64,000 bases of DNA. Source: Adineta vaga. Lineage: Eukaryota > Rotifera. The notes beneath the pieces are model-generated. The model did not search any database. It saw nothing but the letters and a program-made list of their open reading frames with translations, and was not told where the DNA came from. Below are positions 46,113 to 58,424 of the stretch, in pieces (position 1 is the first letter of the stretch; every line of letters starts with the position of its first letter). Position numbers and translations under genes: made by a program. The stretch spans positions 434,001 through 498,000 of the forward strand of contig CP075496.1 of the NCBI GenBank assembly GCA_021613535.1, read 5' to 3'.

Positions 46113-47065
46113 TCACGAACTGAGCATCATTTTGTCTTTTAATTGATGTGCTTGAGCTAAAGCAGAGTTTTGTGTCATTTATTAAGAATTGTCTGATTTA
46201 CACATACCATAGGCGAGATATTTTTCATGAATATCAGTCATCATAGTTAGAACGTTGTTGCTATTTATGTTTAATGCTTGTAAATCCAACTTTCGTCGTG
46301 CGAACTTCAACATATTATATAATTCATAGAGTTGATGCTGTATCTCTCCCATCATTGTGATAATACTGGCTGAAAATTAGATACAATAAAATTATATTCG
46401 AATTGATATGACAACAAGCTTATTACTTGGATCAATTTGACAATATTGTTGTAAAAAATACCGAATTTTTCTATTTACTTTGTGTTTTGTTGCCTGCTTT
46501 TCCCTCTTTTTGTTAACTACTTTCAATCTTGTACCGCCCCATGATGAAATCGAACTCTTATATCTAAGAGATGATGAACTATCACTTTCACTCGATGAAT
46601 CCGTGATAGATAAATCAGACATCTTCAACTGGTTGATGCTTTTATCACCAAATGAACGATCATCTAAAATGAGAAAATAGGAGAAATCTTATATTTCTTA
46701 TAATTACATACTGATGTTGAATTCCTTCAATTCTTTTTCATTATGTTCAACAGGTTGTCTAAAGTCATTATAAAGATAAATAAAATACATATGGATAAAA
46801 ATACTTACATTTTATTGATCGATGAATTGTGTGGTAGAACAGTTTCGACATAAATAACAGAATTCGGAGGTAAACGTGCAAGTAATGTATGAGAAATGAT
46901 AGAACTATATGCTGTATCAAGAAAATGAAGCTTTTCATCCAAAGGTAGATTGAATTTTTCTCGAATGATAGTTTCTGTGCTATCCCATGGAACTTCTTGA
47001 TCAAATTTATATTTCATTTTCACATCACCACGTACAAAATATAGACATTTCAAAGTTGACGGCAT
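46113..47065 (-). CDS. Unknown five-exon gene with possible beta-grasp N-terminus
   Basis: Five exons join in phase: 47065-46809, 46758-46712, 46663-46427, 46369-46208 and 46156-46113, with introns of about 50-57 nt, giving about 248 residues. The N-terminus (MPSTLKCLYFVRGDVKMKYK, then VPWDSTETIIREKFNLP) has the strand-helix rhythm of a ubiquitin-like or beta-grasp domain, which is a guess. The centre is Ser/Asp-rich (LSITDSSSESDSSSS) and basic. The C-terminal part is helical (EIQHQLYELYNMLKFARRKL). I do not recognise the family. Clean splice sites and phases argue for a real gene. Confidence 0.6.
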
Positions 47066-47402
47066 GATTGTATGTATAATAGCGATAGTAAGTGTTGATG
47101 CTCAATCCTCTGTACTATAATATGACTTTGTTTCTTTATTTGTTTTAATTCAATTCGATTCATTGGAAAAGATTAATCATTGATGAACGATATACTTAAC
47201 TAATAATTTTCAAGAAAACAACGTTACTTGAAAGATCAATTATTTTCTATCGACTATGAAATAGTCTTTTAATTATTCATAAATTTTTATAGATATCGTT
47301 GCTTGTCAAAATATACTATGCAGAAGTTCAAGTCTAAAAAAACAGGTTGTATAATCAAAGCAAACTTAAATACTCAATATATACCATAATAAGGTGAATC
47401 AA
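47066..47402. other. Intergenic, AT-rich
   Basis: No gene or repeat is recognised. Confidence 0.45.
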
Positions 47403-48640
47403 ATGGTCCAACTATTTATTGATAATGAATTAAAATTAGATTTAAAATATTTTGATTATATGGAATATGTATATGGATTAGAAGAACATCGTGATGACTT
47501 TTCTCGAAAAATTCTTATCCGTGATCATTAATTAGATGTTTTTTGAATTCAACAAGATTAATTATCGAAATAATTGATTTTTCAGTGAAGAGAGACGAAA
47601 TTGTGATTTTCTTCATTTTTCGACGTTCGTTCGTCATCTACGATGACATCGTCAGGACACCACGAACTACACCATCATATTTATTGAGAGCATTTTATTT
47701 TAATTTTTGTGTTTAAATCTTGTTCATAGTGAAGTCAAAATGCTCTCAATAAATATGATGGTGTAGTTCGTGGTGTCCTGACGATGTCATCGTAGATGAC
47801 GAACGAACGTCGAAAAATGAAGAAAATCACAATTTCGTCTCTCTTCACTGAAAAATCAATTATTTCGTTAAATTTGCATTTATTAAAACCTTTTCTGTTT
47901 AAGATTAATTATGTTTGACTTTAGGAAGATTTATTTTAAAAGAATTACAAAATCAAAATGATCAAAGACAAGACAAGCGATTGTTTGTAAGGAATTTTCT
48001 CTCTTTTTTAAGTATCACTTGAACCAGGATGGAAATTCAATACTGATGGTGTTTATCAAAGTCTTCATATGAAAGTCCTTTTATAAAACCATTAAGACCT
48101 GAAAATGAATTTGAACCAAATCTAAAACAATGGACTAAATATTTAAATGATCGAAATAATTTAGTTTATTAATAATACACAAAATCGTCTGACGTAAGTT
48201 TTATTTTTATTTTTCCTCTAAGAATTATTTCATTTTCTATTTTAGAGGAAAACAACGGTCAGTTGATGATGCTTATTGTTGTGTTAATGATTCAAATATA
48301 AAAATTATTAATACATTAAGAATTTAATTTAAAAGATTCAATGAAATATCATCACGATGGATTTAAACACGTCCACTTGGTAAACAATTCAATTGTAATG
48401 CAATGGGTATTGCTGCTGTTAGTTCATCAGCTGATTTAATGTGAAAATTCAATCTTTTATATTGGGATCATAATTATTTGTCCATGTTCAAATATTTATC
48501 ATTAGAAGTTCCATTCATTTATCAAGAAGATAAAACAAAAAAAACCAAGTGAAATTTCTGCAGAATTTTCAGATGATTTATATTTTGAAAATTTCTCATT
48601 GTTTTCACAATACCTTTAAAAGTGTCAAATTCGAAAGACT
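47403..48640 (+). pseudogene. Decayed unknown gene carrying a foldback element
   Basis: Coding-like pieces appear in several frames. One starts MVQLFIDNELKLDLKYFDYM at 47403, then comes the inverted-repeat element, then LEPGWKFNTDGVYQSLHMK, then PENEFEPNLKQWTKYLNDRN. After a GT-AG-like gap come GKQRSVDDAYCCVNDSN and FNCNAMGIAAVSSSADLM. TAA and TGA codons and frameshifts separate them. The family is not recognised. The multiple lesions contrast with the single-lesion genes elsewhere in the window. Confidence 0.5.
47566..47867. mobile_element. Foldback (MITE-like) element, perfect 131-bp inverted repeats
   Basis: The left arm 47566-47696 and the right arm 47737-47867 are exact reverse complements over all 131 bases, separated by a 40-bp loop. 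The arms start CGAAATAATTGATTTTTCAG. There is no coding capacity, so mobility would need enzymes from elsewhere. A TTA trinucleotide lies one base outside the left end (47562-47564) and directly after the right end (47868-47870) and may be a target-site duplication. Perfect identity implies recent insertion or ongoing arm correction. Confidence 0.85.
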
Positions 48641-48898
48641 TTTAACTTTGGTGCAAATGGTAAAAAATATTTCGAATAACATAAAATAGAACTTATATAT
48701 TCATCTGATTTATCGTTTCATAAATGATTATTTATATAATGATTTGTTTAATAAGAATAAAAACGTTTTCTTTTTATTATTTAGAAAATAAATAATCGAT
48801 GAAATGAAACGTTAACTAAGAATGAAATTAGTAAGTGAAATAAAACAAAAAAACTTAGCTGAATTAATTTATTTTTTATAAAATCTTCACAAAAATGT

Positions 48899-49392
48899 CT
48901 AAACTGATCTCATAAATGAACCAAATTCTGATTTATCAATTTTTCCATCATGATTCACATCAGCATAATCAAACATCGCACCAGCTGGATCATATTGATT
49001 ACTTTTTCTTGCAACATTAGGTGCTCCAATACCGACATCAGGACCAAGACCATATGTATGACCTTCTTGAGCAGCTGCACCACTTGTAAATTTTTCATAT
49101 TCAATTGGATTTTGTGTAAAACCAGCAACAGCTACATCAAGACCAACTGGATATGTCACAGTTTCTGCTGCACCTGAAGACTTTAAAAAGAAAATAAGAA
49201 TTTAAAAATAAAATTTAATCAAATGAAATAAATTACTTGAAAAGCTTTAATATCTTGTTGAGAAATATTTCCTGATAATCTTCTTTCATTTTGAACTGGT
49301 CCAAGAAATTGTCGAAATTCTTTTTCATCAATAGTTCCATCATGATTTGCATCAGCTTGATTAAATTGATTATCAAATCTTTGAGCACTCAT
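48899..49392 (-). CDS. Two-EF-hand calcium-binding protein
   Basis: Two exons join in phase 0: 49392-49237 and 49180-48899, giving 145 residues. Exon 1 begins MSAQRFDNQFNQADANHDGT and holds the first EF-hand loop (DANHDGTIDEKE). Exon 2 ends with the second loop (DVNHDGKIDKSE, then FGSFMRSV). Both loops have acidic or oxygen ligands at positions 1, 3, 5 and 12, so calcium binding is likely. The Gly/Ala-rich linker (YGLGPDVGIGAPNVARKSNQ) is unlike calmodulin. A possible 5' non-coding exon lies near 49460-49500. It is probably a cytoplasmic calcium sensor or buffer. Confidence 0.8.
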
Positions 49393-49968
49393 TATTTGTT
49401 TTATTTATTTAAAATAGAATTGATTATTTTGATTAAACCTTGCACTAATAAATACTTACCTATGACGTTTACCTTCTAAATCAACCGGAACGATGAATCT
49501 AATCAAAAAAGAAGAAAAAAAAAAACGTATCAACGATTTTTCTCATCTATATTCATTCATTAAGTAAACCTCAAGGTTATTTCTGACATTGATATGAAAC
49601 ATACCATTCATTTTTTCCTTTTCTATTCAAAATTATCGATCTTTTTTTCTTTCTTCTTCTTCTTCTTCATTTAAAAATAACTCAATCTAGTCTTATAATT
49701 GTCCACTTGATAATACTTTGCAATGATTTAAGACGCAATTGATAATTACGAAAAAAATATTTGTCATTAGGAAATAAAAATATATAAGAAAAACAAAAAA
49801 ACAACATTCTTGTTTTTATCTATTTGATGAGTTTTATTTTTCATTGATATTTTAAATATTATGTTTACATTTTTATGAGAAATTCAATTTCTTTTTAATT
49901 GTAAACAATATTAGTTTTTTCTCTATAAAGAATTCAATAGAAGAAAAAAAAAGAAAGAATAATTGATA
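49393..49968. other. Intergenic, AT-rich
   Basis: It includes the presumed promoter and 5' leader of the EF-hand gene and a (TTC)n run near 49640. No other gene is seen. Confidence 0.4.
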
Positions 49969-50224
49969 TTATGAAGAAAGATTTCCATGAGAAGATAAAT
50001 CTTCTTTGTTAATTCGTTTTATTCCACTAAAATTAAAGAAAAAATAAATTGATTTTTCTTAAATATAAATTAACAAACCATGTTGAATCAATTCCAGCAT
50101 TGATATAAATTCCTTGATCAAAATAAATTTCATTTAAATGTCGATCAAGTGGTTGAAGAGAATTTCTTCGTAATTGATTTGGTTTTAATGAAAATTCTTC
50201 TTTTTCAACATGAAGATTGTCCAT
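49969..50224 (-). CDS. Small unknown two-exon gene
   Basis: Exon 50224-50079 joins exon 50026-49969 across a 52-nt GT-AG intron to give about 67 residues, beginning MDNLHVEKEEFSLKPNQLRR and ending in a Ser-rich tail. There is no signal peptide, TM segment or known domain. The splice phase fits only one of three frames, and that frame is open, which supports a real gene. Confidence 0.45.
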
Positions 50225-50863
50225 AGATTATTAGTTGATAATATTCTTTTCTCTTTAAAGATCGTATTTTTATCGTTTTCTGACATTTATAATTATATGA
50301 GAAAACAAAATAAGAAAAATATATTACGTGTTGACATTTATCTATTATTATTATTATTATCAGTTTTCTTCTTTTTTCTTTCCAAAGGATAATATTTGAA
50401 ATAATCTTATTTTATTTATTAAATATACTTTCAATATCCTCTTCCTCACCTTGTGATGTATCTATTTGAGATATTTTTTCTTAAAAACGAATTTTTGAAT
50501 GTATAGGTCATAAAGAACTTTCATCATTTGCTCTACAAAACTTCTGAGTTTTTCCTCAGTAATAGAGACCTGTTAACACTTTAATTCTATACGAACGAGA
50601 TCAATGAGTGCCATCTTGAGGGTGTGGGTGTTATTGATATGATTTTAAATTTGATATAAAAAGGGAAAAAAGTCGAAAATTTCTTAAAACGTACTTAAAC
50701 TACAGAAAAAAAGAAATATTTTCTTTAAAAATCTACGAACACGTGTTTTGAAAAACGTGAATATTATATAAAAATTTGTCCTCAATGAAATGATAGATAA
50801 GAATACATTTTTTATAAGATATATAAATATGTCAAGATTAACGACAGAAATTAATAAAAACAA
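50225..50863. other. Intergenic with G-rich tract
   Basis: A telomere-like G-rich tract lies at 50618-50630. Nothing else is recognised. Confidence 0.4.
50618..50630 (+). repeat. Telomere-like G-rich tract
   Basis: GAGGGTGTGGGTG contains one TGTGGG unit and half of another. The preceding bases CCATCTTGA also precede the related element at 62040-62088 when that is read on the minus strand, so the two may share an origin. Confidence 0.5.
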
Positions 50864-52966
50864 ATGTCTCAATTATTAAATTCAACAAATGAAATCATTT
50901 CATCAAGAATTGGAGGAAAAATTGTAAGTGGATTATGTTTAATTATTGGTTTAATAACAACAATTTATCAAATAAAGAATAAAAAATATTCAAAAAAAAA
51001 AGAAAAAACTCTGGATGATTATTCATATCGAGATCTTTTTCATTTTTTTATTAATCAAGAATATCATTATGATAAAATACATTTAGCAAAAGGTTTGTTT
51101 TTCTTTTTAATTAATTAAATAAACAAAAAAGCCGAATAAATATTTCTTTTTAGAATTTAGTGAACGAATGCATCATGAAGCTGAAATCTATATGATGAAT
51201 GATCATGAAGATAATCCTGATTTTCCTGATCATTTTACTTATATTAAATATAATAAAGAAAAAATCAAAGAAAAATTAGATTATATTTTTCAAAGATTAT
51301 TTAAAGAAAAATATCTTGATTGTAAGAAAATAAAGTTCTTTCTTAAAAAAACGAAATAATTTCTATTTAAGGGTTAGATGCTGGTCAACCAGTTACATCG
51401 GATTCTCATTATTGGTGGGCACAAACAAAATTACATTTAATAACATATTTAATTCAACGTGAACCATATCATTTAACAGATGGTATTTGGTTACGTGGGA
51501 TTTCTCAAGGACCAATGTCATTAATTGATTCAAAATTATTTTCAATTTATATTGATGAATTAGGAAATGGTGATGAAAATCAAAATCATCCAAATGTTTA
51601 TTTAAATGTTTTAAAAGATCTTTCACTTGATATTCCTTCAATTTATTCACGAGAATTTGTTGATCAAAAACAAATTATGAATATTAGTTTTCAAAAACCA
51701 CTTTTAACATTAACAACATCACTTTTTCCTAAAAGATTTTATCCAGAAATTCTTGGTTATACTTTAGTATTTCATTTAGAAAAAGAAAAATGAAATTTCT
51801 TTATAAAGAAAAACTTTTTCTTTTCTAGTGGCTTGAAACAACATCAGCAGCTGAACATGCGGGTTTAAGAAAAATTCTTGAACGATATAATTTAAATCCA
51901 AAATTTTCACTTCTTCATACAGCAATTGATAATAATTTAAATGGACATGGAAAATATGCACGAGATATTGTAGAAAAATATCTTGAAGATATTTTTGAAA
52001 ACGAAGGTTTAGATTCTGTTGAAAAACATTGGAAAAGAATTTGGATTGGGTAAAAAAAAAGATTTAATTAGGTTTTTAATTTGTTTTTTTCTTCAAGATA
52101 TGTTGCTTATGGTACAACGGGAGATATTTCGAAAGATTTAAGAAAATTATTTGATCAAAGTAAAATTTTATCACCAAGAGATGAATTTATTGAATTAATT
52201 GAAAAGAAAAGTTCATTTGCAAAACAAATGCATGGAAATAGAAGAATGGGTTCAAATAATTGTTTATTAAATGATTTATTTGCAAATAATCAACCAGAAA
52301 AACTTTGTTTTGAATTAGAAAATTCTCCTTTTATTGTTAAAGGAAATCCACGAGAAAGTAAATTTCTTAATCATGTTGTTTCATTTAATGGACCAATGTA
52401 TCAAGTAAATTAAAAAGAATTTTTCAATTTATTTATTCAACTTTTATTTTTAAATCAAAGGTATTTAATGCAGATGAATTATCAATTATATCACGATGGA
52501 TTATATCATTAGCTCCATCAAGTTTAAATGAAATTCTTTCATTAATATTAAAACATCGGAAATTATCAGAGAATTTAATAACAAATATAAAACTTCAATT
52601 ATCTGATGAAACTGAAGAATTTTTATTAAATTTATTTCAAAAAAATCCATCTGATCTATTATCTGCTTTTCGTTCATTAAAATGGAATATTCCTTTTGTA
52701 AAAATAAATTAAAAATCTTCTTTTATTTATTACTTTTTTTGTCTCTTTTCTAGGATGGTTCAAATGTAACAAAAGATAATGTTAATACATGTCAATTAAT
52801 GAAATCTATTGAAAATGATAGTATTCTTTCAAAAATTTTTAATAATAATGATCAAGATAAACAAATTATTGCAAATTGGATACTTGATGGATCGCCTCTT
52901 CCCGAAGAAACCTTCTTCAAACCAATTCATATAAAATCACATGAAAATTTTCAATTTTCTTTTTAA
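50864..52966 (+). CDS. Haem-oxygenase-like iron-containing redox enzyme
   Basis: Seven exons join in phase: 50864-51092, 51154-51321, 51372-51766, 51829-52049, 52098-52404, 52461-52697 and 52754-52966, giving 589 residues. A TM anchor lies near the start (IVSGLCLIIGLITTIYQI). The catalytic part resembles the iron-containing redox enzyme family (haem-oxygenase-like fold): SDSHYWWAQTKLHLITYLIQ, DELGNGDENQNHPNVYLN, TSAAEHAGLRKILERYN and AIDNNLNGHGKYARDIV, with the spaced Glu/His ligands expected for a di-iron or haem-like centre. The C-terminal 200 residues are helical and of unknown role. Relatives I recall are mostly bacterial and fungal. Six rotifer-style introns in a well-kept frame indicate an old, domesticated gene. 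Substrate unknown. Confidence 0.75.
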
Positions 52967-53492
52967 CGAAAAAAAAAACACGAAACGTTCATTTTTTTTC
53001 TTCTTCTTTCTCTTCTCTTCTGATATGTATATAATAGAAATATGAAATGATATTGGTTCGTTGATCAATGTTAAAATAAATGATGAATGTAATATGTCCC
53101 AAATATTTGGTTACGGTTCATTTGATATTACATCATTTCTTTTTTTTTTCTCTTTATTTGAACATCGACAATTATGATAGATGAGAAATGAACAACGAAA
53201 GACGTGAGATTAGTGTGAAGTAAAAAATGTAATAGATCATTGAACCATGACTGAAATATATGAAAGAGAAAAAGAAAAAAAAAGAAAACGAAATAAACGA
53301 ATACTTTGATCATTTCTTCGTTTTAGTTGTTCGTGTCGATTTCGTTTGCATTTTTTTTATTCTGATCTAAAAGAGAAAGAATTCAGACTGGCCACTTCGA
53401 AAAGAACTTCGTCATCATCATCATCATCAGTATCTGTATCTTCATCTCCATCATCATCAAGTACAGCAAGTAGTGTGGAAATTTATACAGTT
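52967..53492. other. Intergenic, T- and A-runs
   Basis: No supported gene. The open frame continues upstream of 53493 to 53346 as a Ser-rich leader (from codons rich in TCA), which may be coding or leader. Confidence 0.35.
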
Positions 53493-53996
53493 ATGGGATT
53501 ATTTAATAGTGGTAAAAGTGAAAAAGTTGAAAAAGTTGAAAAATTTGAAGAACATCATGAACTTGAATCACCTAAAAATCGTCCATCACGATCATCAAAA
53601 CATCATCGTCCAAATAAATATGGAGCAATAATTCGACCAATGCCTCAACCATTACCAATAAATGGAAATATTTTTCAAGGATCAATTGCTTATCCAGGAA
53701 ATATGTTTTCAAATATGTCTCAATATAAATATGGATATCCATCAAATATTCCATATGATTTAAGTAAATTTACACCACCAACATATTCTTATAATCAATA
53801 TCCAATTGCTCAAACAACACCAATTAATTTTCCAGCAATCTGGTCCAATGGAATTTATCAATTTAATGATCGATCACCATTTCAACAACAACCACAACAA
53901 CAACAACAACAACAAGCATTTAATAATTTTCAACAAACACCATGGCCTTATATGCAACCATCTAATTATGGTTTTATGCCACCTATGAATTTTTAA
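53493..53996 (+). CDS. Low-complexity Gln/Pro/Tyr-rich protein
   Basis: I prefer the ATG at 53493 (MGLFNSGKSEKVEKVEKFEE); the frame extends upstream to 53346 with a Ser-rich stretch. The 167-residue product has a Lys/Glu repeat, a basic segment (RPSRSSKHHRPNK), then a Tyr/Pro/Asn-rich region and a poly-Gln run (QQQPQQQQQQQ). The MG start could allow N-myristoylation. No domain is recognised. Composition suggests a disordered or condensate-forming protein. Confidence 0.5.
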   Translation: MGLFNSGKSEKVEKVEKFEEHHELESPKNRPSRSSKHHRPNKYGAIIRPMPQPLPINGNIFQGSIAYPGNMFSNMSQYKYGYPSNIPYDLSKFTPPTYSYNQYPIAQTTPINFPAIWSNGIYQFNDRSPFQQQPQQQQQQQAFNNFQQTPWPYMQPSNYGFMPPMNF

Positions 53997-54100
53997 AAAG
54001 CAAAACATTTTCGTTCCTTTTTTTTCGTCTTCGAACATTGATTTTCAAAAAGTTCAGTAGAAATATATTCATTTTTAATAGATAATATAGTTCATATAAT

Positions 54101-54125
54101 GTTCATTCAACCTTAACGAATGACC
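54101..54125 (+). repeat. TCAACCTTAACG motif, copy 1
   Basis: The core reads TCAACCTTAACGAATGACC, preceded by GTTCAT and followed by a T-run. TCATTC and GAATGA flank AACCTTAAC as a small inverted repeat. Confidence 0.6.
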
Positions 54126-54528
54126 TTTTTTTTTCTTTTTCTTTCGTTTTCTTTAAACAAATGAAAATAATTCTTTAGTTTTTATTTCTTACTATAGAAT
54201 TAGTTTTACTAAAAATAAAATCTTTCTTTTTTTTTTATTTCAAATAATTCAATTTTAATTTATTTGAATTGATCAACTTGAAAAAGGATTTTATTAAAAT
54301 TACAACGATTAATCAAGATTATTTCTTCTCTTTCTTTTTTTCTAACTTTGTTTTATAAATAAGATTTTTGATTTGTTTCTCAAGTTTTAAAAAGACAAAT
54401 TTGATCTAAAGAATTATTGTTCTTAATAAAGATAAAGAAATCAAAGAAAAATATCAGTTTAATTTCATTAAAATTTCTTAACCTAATTATCAATAGAAAA
54501 TATTCATTCGATAGACAATTTTATCATT

Positions 54529-54553
54529 GTTCTTTCAACCTTAACGGATGACC
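54529..54553 (+). repeat. TCAACCTTAACG motif, copy 2
   Basis: The core reads TCAACCTTAACGGATGACC, preceded by GTTCTT. One base differs from copy 1 in the shared core. Confidence 0.6.
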
Positions 54554-55369
54554 TATTTCGTTGTCTTTTCAATGCAAATCAAATCTTCATTCACATTTAG
54601 TCTAACCATATCAAAAAGAAATGATTCAATTTATTCATACTAGAACCTTTTTTACAAATAAAAATCTTCATTTAGAAAGATTATTTTATACAATTTCTCA
54701 TCATTAATGAACATTTGATTAAAAAGAAGTCTATAATTCAAATATCAAATGAAAATAGTAAACGTCAAAAACCATTTCATGTCTATTGATTTATCTTAAT
54801 TAAACAATTGTTAAAATAGATAATTATAGTATAGAATTCTCTAGAAGAAAATCAACAAACGTCTTTCATCATCATTAATTTATCTCTTCTTCTCATGTGT
54901 ACAATAAATAGGATAGGATTTCAATTGAGATATTGCCATTCTATAGCATAGATACACTTTTTATTCCTCGAAATAATAGTGCAGTTATTTCAAATAAATT
55001 TTAATGACATGAACTGTCTAAATCAAATTTGAATATAAATGTACATTTATCTATTTGATATCATTTCGAAAATAAATCACGAAACTTGAGCTAGAGTTTT
55101 TCCCATAGAATAGGAATTATTTTATTTTGATTACCATTGATTATAATTCAAAATTCTGCACATAACTCTGCTTATAAATTATATTTATCAGTCATACAAT
55201 CTAAACCTTTATCTATCAAAAATAATGACTATAGGAACGCTTTTAAAAAAAAAAAGCGTGATTTATATTCGAAGTGGAATTAGACAGCTACTCTAAAATA
55301 CCCAATTATTGAAGTTCATCATTTTTATGTATATAGTTGAGAACATATTTATATGTATAGTTGATCCTT

Positions 55370-55394
55370 GTTCTGTCAACCTTAACGAATGACC
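55370..55394 (+). repeat. TCAACCTTAACG motif, copy 3
   Basis: The core TCAACCTTAACGAATGACC is identical to copy 1, is preceded by GTTCTG and is followed by a T-run. It lies 64 bases before the ATG of the TRP-like gene. Confidence 0.6.
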
Positions 55395-55458
55395 TTTTTT
55401 CTTTTTTATTAAAACAAAAGAAAAGGGAAGTAGAAGATTTCATTTTCAATTTGAAAGA

Positions 55459-58424
55459 ATGCGTCGTAATCATTTCAGTTTAATCTTACCATCTAAACGA
55501 AGTCATTCAATTTCATCATTAAATTCCACTCGTTCATATCATTTTATACGAAGTGCCGAAAGAAATTCATTAAATCAAAGTTTTTATGAAGATTCCTTTT
55601 CATTAAAACGAAGAAAATCAAGTATTCGATGTGCTCATTATATTGTTATTGAATATTCATCAACATCAAATCCAACACGTTCAAATCATCAATTTATTCA
55701 TGCTGGAACATCTTTAGAATTAACAAATAAAACCAATTCAGATTTATCCAATGGTGAAACATTATTTCATTTATCATCACGTCTTGGTCATGAATATATT
55801 TTACGAAGATTAATTGAAGAAACACCTTATGGAACACGATTAACAAATTCCAAAGGACAAACACCATTATTATGTGCAATACAATCTTCTCATAGTTCAA
55901 CAGCAATCTTTCTAATGGATATTGATCCAATAACAATAACTGTTTGTGATGAATATTTAAATTCTGTTTTTCATTATGCAACATATTTATGTAATGATAT
56001 TGTTTTATCACGAGCAATAATATTAATTAAACGAATTAATAGTCCACAATTAAAAAAACAAGTCTTTTGTCGATTAGTTGAAAAGAATATTTATGGTAAA
56101 AGTCCATTTTTAATTTCAGTTGAAAAAGGAAATATTCGTTGTAATCGATTATTTTTTTCCAATGAGAATTTTTTTAAAAAAAATTCTTTAGATATTTGTT
56201 TATTTTTAAATAATGAAACTGTTCAATGTGCAATTGATAATGATCGAATTGATATAATGATGTATTGGTTAAGTGATTGGAATCGTTTTGAAATTTTATT
56301 AAATATTTTAATTGAAAATTCTTTAAATTTATTTGAATATTCAATTGAAAATGAAAAAATATCATTTATTCATTTATTTCTTATACAAAAATTTCCAATT
56401 GATCAAAATTCTTTAAAAGAAAAATATAAAAATTTTTTAAATAATTATAATCTCGATGATCGTTTAACACCAATTCAACGTCTTTTAAAACGAGAAAATC
56501 TTTATGATTTTATTCCTTGTCTTCTTGATCATTTTTTAATTGAAAATAATGGTGCTGATTTATCAATTATTGATGATTGTTTATTTCATTGTCCATCATC
56601 AAATCAATGTTTATTTGGACATGAAAATCATCTTTGGTCAAAAGAAAATTGGTTAAATGAACATCCATTAAATAAAATTTTACATATTTCAAATAATTCA
56701 ATTTATGATCATTCAATAATACATTTTTCAATTGATTTAAAATATCAATTATTTGGTTATATATTTTATTTAGCTGTTATTATTGGACAAATCTTTTATG
56801 TATTATTATATACATTAATCTTATTATATTCTCCTAAAACATCAATTGATAATTTAAATTATTATACATTAATTAATAAAACATGTTATGAACTTTGTTT
56901 TAAATTAATTAATAATGAAAAAATTCATTTAGAAGAAAATTCATTTTATTTAAGATTATTTCGATATATTTTAGTTTTTATATCGATATTAACTTTGTTG
57001 AAAGAAGCTTTTCAATTAATTCGACAAAAAAATCAATATTTTCAAAAAATATTTTTAAATTTACTTGAAATTCATATGTATGTAAGTGAAATTTAGAGTT
57101 TTTTCGGGCTTTTTTTTTTCTTAAATTTTGTTTTCAAAAGATCAGTGGAATTATTTATGGAATTGATTTTAATCAATGTACACGTCAAACAGGTATTCGT
57201 TGTAATTTTCAATGGCAAATTGGTTCAATTGGTTTATTATCTGTATGGATATCATTATTATTTGTTTTTATGAAAGGAATTAAATCAGGAAAATATGGTT
57301 TACTCTTTTTAACTGTTTTATTTACTTTTATTAAATTTATTATTTTTTATTCATTTATTTGGATCGGATTTTATCTTGTTTTTTATCTTTTATTAAAAGA
57401 TCTTTTTCCACAATTTAATTCATTTTATTTAATTCCAAAACTTTTAGTTATGTTTATTGGTATGATAAAAAGATATTGACTATATTTTCATCTAATAATT
57501 CTTTCGTTTCTTTTTTAGGTGAATTTGATTTTGATGAAACATTCTTTCCAAATCAAAATCCAATCAAAGGAAGTGAAGGAGCACTTTTTGTTTATTCAAT
57601 TTTTATTTTTACAATGTTTATTGTTATGTCAAATATTATGGTAATATACGAAATGTTTCTTTCTTTTCCTTTTCACAATCGATCAGTATGTTCATATGTT
57701 TATCCAATGAACTCATGATATTTTTCTTCTTTCTGAATCTTTGAAATAAAGATGAATAAGTCAAGTTCGATTAATCCGATAGGTAAAAAAAAGTCATATG
57801 TAGTACTAAAAATTTGCAACAACTGATATTTTAACGCCGATTCGTCCATCTCGAATTTCGAAGAGTGAGAGTTTCATTGAAAAACTAATCGATTGTGAAG
57901 GTTATAATTGTAGTGTTTAGATCTGACTTTCGCTTTTTTAAATTCAGGCTGGTCTTGCTGTAGCTGATGTGAAAGAATTTCGTTTAAATGCAAAACGTGA
58001 ACATTTACGTTGTCGAATAGAAACAATTTTACAAGTTCAAAGAAATTTTGGTTTTCTTTGTGAAATTTGTTCAAAAATTACATTAAAATTTTTAAATAAT
58101 AATTATTTAAATAAATATATATTTAAATATGATATGTCACGTGTAAAATTTCTTAATCGAACTTATGAACATTTTGGAATTGAAACAACAACTGGCTTAA
58201 TTAAATCAAATAATTTTAAACAAAGAGGAATTCTTTCAAAAAAATCATTTTTAATTGAAAAAAATCCATTTATCAAAAATGAAAATCAATTTGAAGAATA
58301 TTTTCAAGAATCAATATTAAAAATTCAAAGTCAATTGAAAACAATTCATTTACAATTAAAAACAGATATTCAAGAATTAAAATTACATCTTGATCAAATT
58401 ATTTCAAATAATTTTAATTTGTAA
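55459..58424 (+). CDS. TRPA1-like ankyrin/6TM cation channel
   Basis: Four exons join in phase: 55459-57081, 57141-57459, 57519-57640 and 57948-58424, giving about 846 residues. The N-terminal half contains divergent ankyrin-type repeats (NGETLFHLSSRLGHEYILRR; NSKGQTPLLCAIQ). Six hydrophobic segments follow from about residue 430. The pore and S6 region reads PKLLVMFIG, then EFDFDETFF, then an S6 helix ending NIM joined to AGLAVADVKEF, a close match to the TRPA1 S6 and following helix. The C-terminus ends in a coiled coil (FQESILKIQSQLKTIHLQLK) suited to tetramer assembly. It is probably a plasma-membrane cation channel for chemical, thermal or mechanical stimuli. It has fewer ankyrin repeats than animal TRPA1. 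Its last intron is unusually long (307 nt). Copies of a repeat motif flank the gene. Confidence 0.8.

Larger units (their letters stand above)
53997..55458. other. Intergenic, contains three copies of a conserved motif
   Basis: AT-rich DNA. The only structured content is three of the four copies of the TCAACCTTAACG motif, listed separately. Confidence 0.5.
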
